Shown here: piece by piece, positions 1 to 4,391 of the stretch
Layout of the letters: every line of letters starts with the position of its first letter
Numbering within the stretch: position 1 is the stretch's first letter
DNA from: Candidatus Woesearchaeota archaeon
Lineage (GTDB): Archaea > Nanobdellota > Nanobdellia > Woesearchaeales > UBA525
NCBI GenBank assembly: GCA_013331575.1
Contig: DUGD01000089.1
Location: forward strand, 6,123 to 11,530
Length of the DNA stretch: 5,408 nt
Reading direction: 5' to 3'
Notes under the pieces: generated by a model
The model's input: the letters and a program-made list of their open reading frames with translations, nothing else
Databases searched by the model: none
Told to the model about the DNA's origin: nothing
Program-made: the position numbers and the translations under genes

Positions 1-105
1 AAGGAGCAGAAGACGCGTAAACCGGCGTCGAAGCCGAGCAAGCATACGTCGCGCGCCAAGAAGGCACCTGCGGCCGATGCAAAGCCCAAGAAGGCGAAGA
101 AGTAA
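1..105 (+). CDS. C-terminal end of a gene with a Lys-rich basic tail (5' end outside window)
   Basis: Reading frame 1 is open from the first base and ends at TAA 103-105, giving the last 34 residues of a protein. Twelve of the 34 are Lys and two are Arg. The rest are mostly Ala, Pro and Ser, and the end reads KPKKAKK. The segment is low-complexity and certainly disordered. Such tails occur on archaeal ribosomal proteins, on DNA-binding proteins, and on membrane proteins with a cytoplasmic basic end. The 435-aa membrane protein at 982-2289 ends in a similar Lys/Pro/His tail, so the two could be related, but this is weak because such tails evolve freely. The codons (AAG, GCG, CCG) match the window's other genes, and a T-run follows 20 bp after the stop. 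No function can be assigned without the upstream part. Confidence 0.75.
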   Translation, partial: KEQKTRKPASKPSKHTSRAKKAPAADAKPKKAKK

Positions 106-111
106 TTCTTC

Positions 112-133
112 TCGATTCTTTCTCTTTTTTTCT
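112..133 (+). terminator. T-run terminator after the partial gene
   Basis: A pyrimidine-rich stretch contains seven consecutive T (125-131), beginning 20 bp after the TAA stop, with shorter TTCTT and TTCTTTCTC runs just before it. No stem-loop precedes it. Archaeal RNA polymerase ends transcription at T-runs on the non-template strand without needing a hairpin, so this fits. The gene at 412-768 is followed by a very similar stretch. Confidence 0.6.
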
Positions 134-184
134 ATCCGGTCTCGTCTCATTCTTCTTGCTATACTCTATCCATTGTCCGTCGTA

Positions 185-250
185 GTCGTCAACTACTCCT
201 TATCGTCCGTTATCGGTTGCGTTTTCTCGTGGGTCGTCGACTACTCCTTA
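185..250 (+). repeat. Two 18-bp imperfect direct repeats 48 bp apart
   Basis: Bases 185-202 and 233-250 match at 17 of 18 positions (GTCGTC, then A or G, then ACTACTCCTTA). Most of the 39-bp repeat copy at 201-239 lies between them, so the block looks like one full 48-bp unit plus the start of a second. A shorter relative may begin at 171, where ATTGTCCG and then TCGTAGTCGTC resemble the two ends of the unit with the middle missing. Confidence 0.6.
201..239 (+). repeat. 39-bp intergenic direct repeat, copy A
   Basis: This stretch matches 865-903 at 37 of 39 positions, with differences only at 223 (T against C) and 229 (G against A). Both copies are intergenic and in the same orientation. The motif GTCGTCA also recurs 9-10 bp upstream of each copy (185-191 and 848-854), so the related region is probably about 55 bp. 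Copy A lies 69 bp beyond a seven-T run and well upstream of the TATA boxes of the 118-aa gene. Its function is unknown. Confidence 0.85.
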
Positions 251-307
251 CTGTTAGTTGTTAGCTGTGTCTTGTTTCGTCGTGAACGTTGAATTGTGGT
301 GCGGGAT

Positions 308-317
308 ATTTATAAAT
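308..317 (+). promoter_or_regulatory. Upstream TATA-like box, possible second promoter
   Basis: ATTTATAAAT is a perfect 10-bp palindrome in the AT-rich part of the spacer and resembles an archaeal TATA box. If used for the 118-aa gene it would start transcription near 335-340, giving a leader of about 70 nt that includes the dyad at 335-357. Because it is palindromic it gives no direction by itself. The downstream box at 361-369 is the better candidate, so this one may be a secondary promoter or just AT-rich DNA. Confidence 0.35.
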
Positions 318-334
318 AAACATATTTGTTACTA

Positions 335-357
335 TTCTAAAGGGGTAAATATTAGAA
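335..357. promoter_or_regulatory. Dyad TTCTAA-N11-TTAGAA just upstream of the TATA box
   Basis: TTCTAA (335-340) and TTAGAA (352-357) are perfect 6-bp inverted arms around an 11-bp spacer containing AGGGG. The right arm touches the purine-rich BRE position just before the TATA box at 361-369. A dimeric regulator bound here could either block or recruit TFB/TBP. Six-base arms in AT-rich DNA can arise by chance. Confidence 0.3.
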
Positions 358-369
358 AGGTTTATATAT
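355..369 (+). promoter_or_regulatory. Archaeal promoter (BRE and TATA box) of the 118-aa gene
   Basis: TTTATATAT (361-369) is a strong archaeal TATA box, preceded by the purine-rich GAAAGG (355-360) at the BRE position where TFB binds. Transcription would be expected about 25 bp downstream, near 388-392, leaving a leader of about 20 nt before the ATG at 412, just long enough for the ribosome binding site at 398-405. Confidence 0.7.
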
Positions 370-397
370 TGTCCGGTCTTACTATGTCTAAATTTCA

Positions 398-405
398 AAG
401 AGGTG
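398..405 (+). promoter_or_regulatory. Ribosome binding site that fixes the ATG 412 start
   Basis: AAGAGGTG is complementary, apart from one base, to the archaeal 16S 3' end (GGAGGTG type). It ends 6 nt before ATG 412. The possible GTG start at 403 lies inside this site and so cannot be the start. ATG 418 would be 12 nt away, which is too far. The membrane-protein gene has the same GGTG-to-ATG spacing (968-975 to 982). Confidence 0.75.
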
Positions 406-411
406 TTTACT

Positions 412-768
412 ATGAAGATGTTCGCAAAGAAGGAATATGCCGGGCTGTCCTTGAACGGCGTCGTCGATACGTTGATTGGGTTGAGGGGCCGCAATGATCT
501 TGTTGTCGAGACGTTCGGAACCACCTTCGCCAATCTCACGCCTGAGACTGCGTTTGATGCGTTCCAAGATTACCTTGTTCGAAAGGGCTATGGACAGAAG
601 AATACTGGTTTCACCGCCGTTATGACCGTATCCACTCCTCGCTTCGGCGCGGACAAGACTCCGGAGAAGACGCTGCAGGTTCACCCGTACCAAATCGCGT
701 CGTCCTTCGATGGCGAAGAAGTGAGAAACTTCTCTGATCGCCATTTGCCGTTCGAAGTTAAGTTCTGA
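412..768 (+). CDS. Unrecognised 118-aa soluble protein, single-gene unit
   Basis: I do not recognise this protein. It begins MKMFAKKEYAGLSLNG and ends HLPFEVKF. It has no signal peptide, no membrane segment and no cysteine, so it is probably cytosolic. The first 60 residues look partly helical (VVDTLIGL at 17-24, TPETAFDAFQDYLVRKGY at 43-60). The second half is richer in beta-type segments (TGFTAVMTVSTPRFG at 65-79, EKTLQVHPY at 85-93). Start ATG 412 is set by the ribosome binding site at 398-405. It ends with two in-frame stops in a row, TGA TAG (766-771). It has its own strong TATA box and T-run terminator, which suggests a monocistronic and possibly well-expressed gene. Copies of a 39-bp repeat lie on either side of the unit. 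The overlapping minus-strand ORF 388-744 lacks any such signals and is a shadow. Confidence 0.85.
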   Translation: MKMFAKKEYAGLSLNGVVDTLIGLRGRNDLVVETFGTTFANLTPETAFDAFQDYLVRKGYGQKNTGFTAVMTVSTPRFGADKTPEKTLQVHPYQIASSFDGEEVRNFSDRHLPFEVKF

Positions 769-775
769 TAGTATT

Positions 776-803
776 CTTGCTTTTCATTCTCTTTTTTCTC
801 TCT
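776..803 (+). terminator. T-run terminator after the 118-aa gene
   Basis: A pyrimidine tract contains TTTT (781-784) and six T (792-797), starting a few bases after the double stop. Its core resembles the tract at 112-133 (ATTCT, CTC, then a T-run and CT). There is no hairpin, as usual for archaeal T-run termination. Confidence 0.6.
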
Positions 804-864
804 ATTCTGCAATGCGACTCGCCAGCGGTATGTGTGTGGACTGAGATGTCGTCAGCCGCACATG

Positions 865-903
865 TATCGTCCGTTATCGGTTGCGTCTTCTCATGGGTCG
901 TCG
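865..903 (+). repeat. 39-bp intergenic direct repeat, copy B
   Basis: This is the second copy of the element at 201-239 (37 of 39 identical). It starts 67 bp after the six-T run, against 69 bp for copy A, and 117 bp before ATG 982. Downstream, ACTACTC (942-948) and TAGCTG (956-961) recall ACTACTC (240-246) and TAGCTG further on after copy A, with about 38 extra bases inserted. The long frame of the membrane protein runs through this copy, but the ribosome binding site places the true start after it. Confidence 0.85.
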
Positions 904-935
904 TTCTCGTCCCTTCGCTCGTTTCTCCACAATGC

Positions 936-943
936 TTTTAAAC
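936..943 (+). promoter_or_regulatory. Probable TATA box of the membrane-protein operon
   Basis: TTTTAAAC is the only TATA-like sequence in the spacer before the operon. It would place transcription start near 962-967, about 15-20 nt before ATG 982, the same layout as for the 118-aa gene. It is weaker than the box at 361-369 and lacks an obvious BRE. Confidence 0.45.
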
Positions 944-967
944 TACTCTTGTTCGTAGCTGATACTG

Positions 968-975
968 GGAAGGTG
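968..975 (+). promoter_or_regulatory. Ribosome binding site that fixes the ATG 982 start
   Basis: GGAAGGTG contains AGGTG, complementary to the 16S 3' end, and ends 6 nt before ATG 982, exactly as for the 118-aa gene. The frame is open further upstream (GTG 832, ATG 862), but neither has such a site, ATG 862 lies just before repeat copy B, and the extra 50 residues look non-coding. Confidence 0.7.
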
Positions 976-981
976 CTATCC

Positions 982-2289
982 ATGGAAGAGAAGACTGTCT
1001 GGCGTTTCGCGATATTCACACTCATCTTCGATCTCGTGCTCGCGTTCATCATCAACGCGTCCACTGTGACGATGCCTGGCGGCACCATCGACATCCTCCT
1101 GCCTTCCGGGTGGATCATCGTGTTCCTCATCGGCACGGCGCTCGTCCATCTCACTCTCGCAGCGCTCATATTCTCCCATGTGCGCGAGCGCGGCGCGACC
1201 CCTGCGCTGTGGTGGTCGGTCTTCACGCTCATCTTCGGCTTCTTCGCAGTCCTCTTCCATCGCATGCGGGGACCGCTAGGCCATGCATGGTCGTTGCTCC
1301 GTCATAGTCCATCGCTTATCGGCGTCCTTGTGCTCGAGTACATCGCGCGGACGGTGCTCGTCGTGCTCTTCATCATGATCGACGCGATGATAGTGCTCGC
1401 GATGAATCCCGACGCGGCATCTATACTCGCCACGCAGCCCGGTAGCATAGGACCGCTCCTCAACGCGCCCACCATCGCGGTCGTAGTGTTGGTCGTGATC
1501 ATCGAGCTCCTCATCCTCCTGTACGCCTCGAGCTTCTTCATATCGGGATTCTACGGGATGGCGAAGAACACCATCAAGGACGGCAGCGCACGCTTCGGCG
1601 AGTTCATACCGAGCGTCAAGCGCTACTGGAGAGTATTCTTCCGGTTCTACTTCCTCAAGTACGGATTAACCATCCTCCTATTCATCCCGGCGATCATCAT
1701 GACCGCCGTGTTGCTTGCGAGCCCGCAGGGCGCGACCGATACGATGGTGTATCTCTCGTTCGCGATCGCGTTGCTGTTCTCGGTTATCGCCACGGTCGTA
1801 TTGCACGTATGGCTTTTCTACGGTGAGGCGGTCATCATCTTCGCCGATGCAGAAGCGTTGCCTGCGGCGAAGCAATCCGGAAAGGTCCTTGCCGCGAACA
1901 TCGGTTCGAGCGTCACCACGATGCTCACGGTGCTCTCGATAGCGTTCATCGCGACTATCATCACAGCCATACTCCTCTCGCCGTTCGACTACATGATCAA
2001 GGACAGTTTCCTCGTCGGCAATTCCTCTAGGATGATGTTGTGGCAAAGCATCAGGCAAGTGGCCGATCTCGTCTTCGGGATCATTATGATCAGCGCGACA
2101 GCGCTCTGGTCGCTCTTCGTCCTGATACAGTACAATGCGTTCGTTGGTGGCAGGCCTGCGGCATCGCCGGTACTCAAGGCGAGAACGTCCGTTGTACCTA
2201 CGCTAGAATCCTCTGCGTCGAAGACCGTTATCAAGCGGAAACCGATTCCGGCGAAACCGACGCATAAACCAGCGCACAAGAAACGGTGA
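982..2289 (+). CDS. Polytopic membrane protein with about nine TM segments and a basic tail
   Basis: This 435-aa integral membrane protein has likely membrane segments near residues 8-26, 42-64, 77-92, 112-141, 163-190, 219-246, 256-288, 311-334 and 359-386. Loops carry most of the charges. The segment around 187-222 (SGFYGMAKNTIKDG, then FGEFIPSVKRYWRVFF) is an amphipathic linker of the kind seen in poorly characterised polytopic families of archaea and bacteria (YciC/GDPD-membrane-domain or DUF4013-like). There Gly-rich and Phe/Tyr-rich linkers join helix bundles. That is a resemblance, not an identification, and I see no catalytic motif. Residues 390-435 form a Lys/Pro/His tail ending HKPAHKKR, probably cytoplasmic. 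The start is ATG 982, set by the ribosome binding site at 968-975. The TGA stop overlaps the GTG of the next gene, so the two are probably translationally coupled. Confidence 0.9.
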   Translation: MEEKTVWRFAIFTLIFDLVLAFIINASTVTMPGGTIDILLPSGWIIVFLIGTALVHLTLAALIFSHVRERGATPALWWSVFTLIFGFFAVLFHRMRGPLGHAWSLLRHSPSLIGVLVLEYIARTVLVVLFIMIDAMIVLAMNPDAASILATQPGSIGPLLNAPTIAVVVLVVIIELLILLYASSFFISGFYGMAKNTIKDGSARFGEFIPSVKRYWRVFFRFYFLKYGLTILLFIPAIIMTAVLLASPQGATDTMVYLSFAIALLFSVIATVVLHVWLFYGEAVIIFADAEALPAAKQSGKVLAANIGSSVTTMLTVLSIAFIATIITAILLSPFDYMIKDSFLVGNSSRMMLWQSIRQVADLVFGIIMISATALWSLFVLIQYNAFVGGRPAASPVLKARTSVVPTLESSASKTVIKRKPIPAKPTHKPAHKKR

Positions 2290-2582
2290 TTGCGATAGTC
2301 AAGCCGATGGCGCTCGTCGCTTTCTTTTCTTCTCTGTTACTTCTATGTATCCAGTATTTCACTCCGTTTTTCGGCGGTCAACTTCCGGCGATACTCTTGG
2401 TAGTCTCTGTGCTTGTCCTGGGCGTGAGTATCTACGCGTTCGTCGTGTGCAAGACGAAAGAAGAGGGACGATGGTTCGCGGTAGGAGCGATCGTGCTATC
2501 GATACTTGCGCTTCTCCTGCCGTTTCTCATGATGGCGTTTGTAAGGCAGACTTTCGCAGAGATGACGACGATATCATCATAA
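2286..2582 (+). CDS. Small three-TM membrane protein, coupled to the gene before
   Basis: This 98-aa hydrophobic protein has three likely membrane segments (about residues 8-28, 34-54 and 63-86) and a charged loop KTKEEGR (56-62) between the second and third. It has no recognised domain. GTG 2286 overlaps the TGA stop of the preceding membrane-protein gene (GTGA, 4-nt overlap), and there is no separate ribosome binding site, so re-initiation by the same ribosome is likely. ATG 2307 (residue 8) is an alternative start but has no ribosome binding site either. The tight coupling suggests that the two products act together, perhaps as subunits of one membrane complex; this is inference. The TAA stop is only 7 bp from the pheT stop on the other strand, and no T-run follows, so the transcript probably runs into antisense pheT. 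Confidence 0.8.
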   Translation: MIAIVKPMALVAFFSSLLLLCIQYFTPFFGGQLPAILLVVSVLVLGVSIYAFVVCKTKEEGRWFAVGAIVLSILALLLPFLMMAFVRQTFAEMTTISS

Positions 2583-2589
2583 TGTTTCT

Positions 2590-4245
2590 CTATCCCAGGC
2601 GTATCAGTCTGAGGACGTTCACATCCAATTCGGCGTACGCGACGGGCACGACGAGGCCGGCGTGCGTTATCACGCGCGGCGAGAGCTCGCCCAAGACGCC
2701 TACCGCTGCGCCGTCCACCACGACGCGCGCGCATCGGCCGGGCAAGAACCGTCTGTCGGAGTGCTCTTCGTACCGTCCGACGAGGCCGAGCGCGGACAGG
2801 AGGCCGTCGCACGCCTGGCGCGCGTTCGTGTAGTCCTTGTCGCCGCCCGCGATGGCGATCGCGAGGTGGTTCGTCTCCTCGACGTGCTCCGGCGCCGGCG
2901 TGAAGACGGTGCCTATCTCGAAGAATGATTGCGGGTACTCGTGGAGCTTGTTGCGCGCGAGCATCTGGAGGCTGACCGAGAGCAGGCTTGAGCGTAAGAC
3001 ATTGTACTCCTCCGAGACGCTGCTGCGGAGCGTGACCATCTCATCGCCGTCCACCGCGAGCTGGAACGCGCCGTTCGTCAAGTGGTAGTTCTTCGCTTCG
3101 AGGAGCCCTTGTCCGACGAGGACTTTGCGGAGTATCGCGTCGAACTTGCTCGTCGGGGTCTCGGCGGCAGTGGTCGCGACGTGCGGGAGCTCAGGTGTTA
3201 TCTTGTCGTACCCGAGCGCGATGGCGATGTCCTCCACGACGTCTATCTGGTGCAGGAAGTCGACGCGGTATGCGGGCAGGAGCGCGTAGTATGTCTCCTT
3301 GATGCGCCCCTCTTCGAAGCCGAGGCCCATCTTGGCGAGGAGCGGCGCGAACTCCTCTTTCTTCAGCTTCGTGCCCAGGCGGCGGTTCACGTAGTAACCG
3401 TAGAACTCCTGCCGTTTGGGCGTCATGTCTGGCGTGACTTCCGTCTTCTTCGAGTAGACGACTTCCACGGTGTGGATGGACGCGCCCATATCGGCGAGCG
3501 CCGCGCAGATGATCTGGATGACTTCGGAGCATGTGCGGAAGTCGAAGCCCGAGCACTCGAGGAACGCTTCTGTCGTCGCCGTCGTTATCTTGCCCGTGTC
3601 GTGGCTGTTGATGAGCGGCGGCATGGACAAGACCTTCTTCTTGCCGTCCATGAAGAGCGCGTATTTGGGCAGTCCTTGCACGAGGTGCGCGAACTCCTTG
3701 CCCTTGGGGTGCTCCTCGAGGATCTGCTGCGCGGTCATCTCCGCGCCGGCCTCGAGCGGCCGGAATTTTATCTTCGATGGTTCGAGCGCGAGATACGTGA
3801 TGTTCCCGGAGATGGCCTCCATCGGGTAGATGCCGATCGCTGCTTTCTTCCTGCGGCGGCAGAACGTGGTGTGCAGCTTCTCCTGGATGTCGATGATCTC
3901 CTTGAGGCGTTCATCGTCGAGTTTGAGGTTGCGGATGACCGCGCACGCCGTGAACGGACGGATGCCTCTGACCGACTCGTCGACCGTGACCTTGAGCTTG
4001 CTCGGTGTCGTGGTGTACGCCCGCAGGCCGGGTTTCTTCCCGAGGAAGGCCGCGAGCGACCGGGTGAATCCTGCTTGGCTGAGCAGGTCGGGTCTGTTAG
4101 GCGTAATATCCACCACTAGCTCGTCCGCAGTCTCGTCGTCCACCTCGACGCCCATCATCGCTATCTGGTGGAGGAGGTCGGGAGAGCTCTGCGGGATCGC
4201 GATCTCGGCGAGGAGCAGTTGCTTGTTGATCTTGAGGGATACCAT
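2590..4245 (-). CDS. pheT: Phenylalanine--tRNA ligase beta subunit
   Basis: This is the beta subunit of the alpha2-beta2 enzyme that charges tRNA-Phe in the cytosol. It has 551 aa, the usual archaeal length of roughly 550, without the bacterial C-terminal extension. In order: an N-terminal B1 domain with DITPNRPDLLS (46-56); the B3/B4 editing module with RRRKKAAIGIYPMEAI (130-145), MPPLINSHDTGKIT (208-221) and FLECSGFD (228-235); a B5 domain leading into LPAYRVDFLHQIDVVEDIAI (323-342) and GYDKITPELP (345-354); then the catalytic-like core with LRSSLLSVSLQMLARN (417-432) and FFEIGTVF (441-448), ending GVLGELSPRV (516-525). The start could be ATG 4245 or GTG 4254, whose bases overlap the stop of the small upstream ORF (GTGA). 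The difference is three residues. The in-frame extension to 4368 does not resemble PheT. The editing module shows SGFD where relatives usually have TGTD or TATD. Confidence 0.97.
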   Translation of the reverse strand: MVSLKINKQLLLAEIAIPQSSPDLLHQIAMMGVEVDDETADELVVDITPNRPDLLSQAGFTRSLAAFLGKKPGLRAYTTTPSKLKVTVDESVRGIRPFTACAVIRNLKLDDERLKEIIDIQEKLHTTFCRRRKKAAIGIYPMEAISGNITYLALEPSKIKFRPLEAGAEMTAQQILEEHPKGKEFAHLVQGLPKYALFMDGKKKVLSMPPLINSHDTGKITTATTEAFLECSGFDFRTCSEVIQIICAALADMGASIHTVEVVYSKKTEVTPDMTPKRQEFYGYYVNRRLGTKLKKEEFAPLLAKMGLGFEEGRIKETYYALLPAYRVDFLHQIDVVEDIAIALGYDKITPELPHVATTAAETPTSKFDAILRKVLVGQGLLEAKNYHLTNGAFQLAVDGDEMVTLRSSVSEEYNVLRSSLLSVSLQMLARNKLHEYPQSFFEIGTVFTPAPEHVEETNHLAIAIAGGDKDYTNARQACDGLLSALGLVGRYEEHSDRRFLPGRCARVVVDGAAVGVLGELSPRVITHAGLVVPVAYAELDVNVLRLIRLG

Positions 4246-4250
4246 GTTAT

Positions 4251-4391
4251 TCACGTTCTCTTGCTGTAATCCTTTCTCGTGTCGCGGCGCATCTGTGCTA
4301 TCGCATGTCTGTCTCGGTCCTCGCATGGCGAGCCACTGGCTCGCACTCGGACCTCGGGGTTGTGCCAAGGCGACACGCGCGATACTGTCAT
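4251..4391 (-). CDS. Possible 46-aa ORF between pheS and pheT
   Basis: The 141 bp between pheS and pheT are filled almost exactly by an ORF of 46 codons, beginning MTVSRVSPWHNPEVRVRASG and ending DYSKRT. Its ATG overlaps the pheS stop (ATGA, 4391-4388), with AGGAGG 4 nt upstream (4401-4396). Its TGA (4253-4251) overlaps an in-frame GTG of pheT (GTGA) and lies 5 nt before ATG 4245. This chained arrangement is what translationally coupled genes show. The predicted product is Arg-rich (nine Arg), with one Cys and no membrane segment. I recognise no family. Against it: it uses CGA and AGA Arg codons more than the flanking genes seem to, the AGGAGG also encodes the pheS tail, and the same DNA holds inverted repeats. 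It may be a true small protein, or a frame kept open only so that ribosomes travel from pheS to pheT. Confidence 0.5.
   Translation of the reverse strand: MTVSRVSPWHNPEVRVRASGSPCEDRDRHAIAQMRRDTRKDYSKRT
4278..4377 (-). other. Nested inverted repeats in the pheS-pheT junction
   Basis: Three nested pairs are visible. The outer arms are perfect 8-mers, CGTGTCGC at 4278-4285 and GCGACACG at 4370-4377. The middle arms are GGTCC 4316-4320 and GGACC 4349-4353. The inner arms are GCGAGCC 4328-4334 and GGCTCGC 4338-4344 with a 3-nt loop. In addition TATCGC 4299-4304 and GCGATA 4379-4384 would pair in competition or as a pseudoknot. On the pheT transcript this could form a stable long hairpin just ahead of the pheT start, able to affect coupling or termination. 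No T-run follows it, so a simple terminator is unlikely. It is not a tRNA: there is no T-arm sequence. Confidence 0.45.

Larger units (their letters stand above)
106..411. other. 306-bp intergenic region before the 118-aa gene
   Basis: This gap has two halves of different composition. Bases 106 to about 260 are strongly pyrimidine-rich on the plus strand, with a seven-T run and several short related repeats. From about 295 to 411 the DNA is AT-rich and holds two TATA-like boxes, a dyad and the ribosome binding site of the next gene. Short ORFs here (77-292 plus, and 258-497 plus running into the next gene) have no supporting start signals and biased composition, so I treat them as non-coding. 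A small RNA in the 171-250 repeat block cannot be excluded, but I see no clear promoter or fold for one. Confidence 0.7.

Noticed and set aside
171..250. CRISPR-like array
   Set aside because: There are only two short partial units in tandem, no regular repeat-spacer pattern and no cas genes.
77..292. 71-codon plus-strand ORF with a hydrophobic stretch
   Set aside because: It starts inside the previous gene, in another frame, with no ribosome binding site. The Leu/Val/Ser content follows from the pyrimidine-rich DNA, and it spans the terminator and repeats.
388..744. 118-codon minus-strand ORF opposite the unknown small gene
   Set aside because: The plus-strand gene has a TATA box, ribosome binding site and terminator; this ORF has none of these.
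832..981. Upstream extension of the membrane protein (GTG 832 or ATG 862)
   Set aside because: It contains the intergenic repeat and the TATA-like box, and has no ribosome binding site. ATG 982 has a good one at the right distance.
3082..4119. 345-codon plus-strand ORF antisense to pheT
   Set aside because: It is the mirror of pheT. The product is a run of Arg, Glu, Asp, Val and Leu typical of the reverse of G/C-ending codons, and pheT itself matches its family along its whole length.
4246..4368. 41-residue N-terminal extension of PheT
   Set aside because: The frame is open but the residues do not resemble PheT. The domain begins normally at the Met at 4245, and a differently framed ORF with better signals covers the same DNA.
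4278..4377. tRNA or H/ACA or C/D guide RNA in the pheS-pheT spacer
   Set aside because: Outer arms resemble an acceptor stem and an ACA follows one stem, but there is no T-arm GGTTCGA-type motif, no C or D box, and the hairpin is too short for an H/ACA guide.
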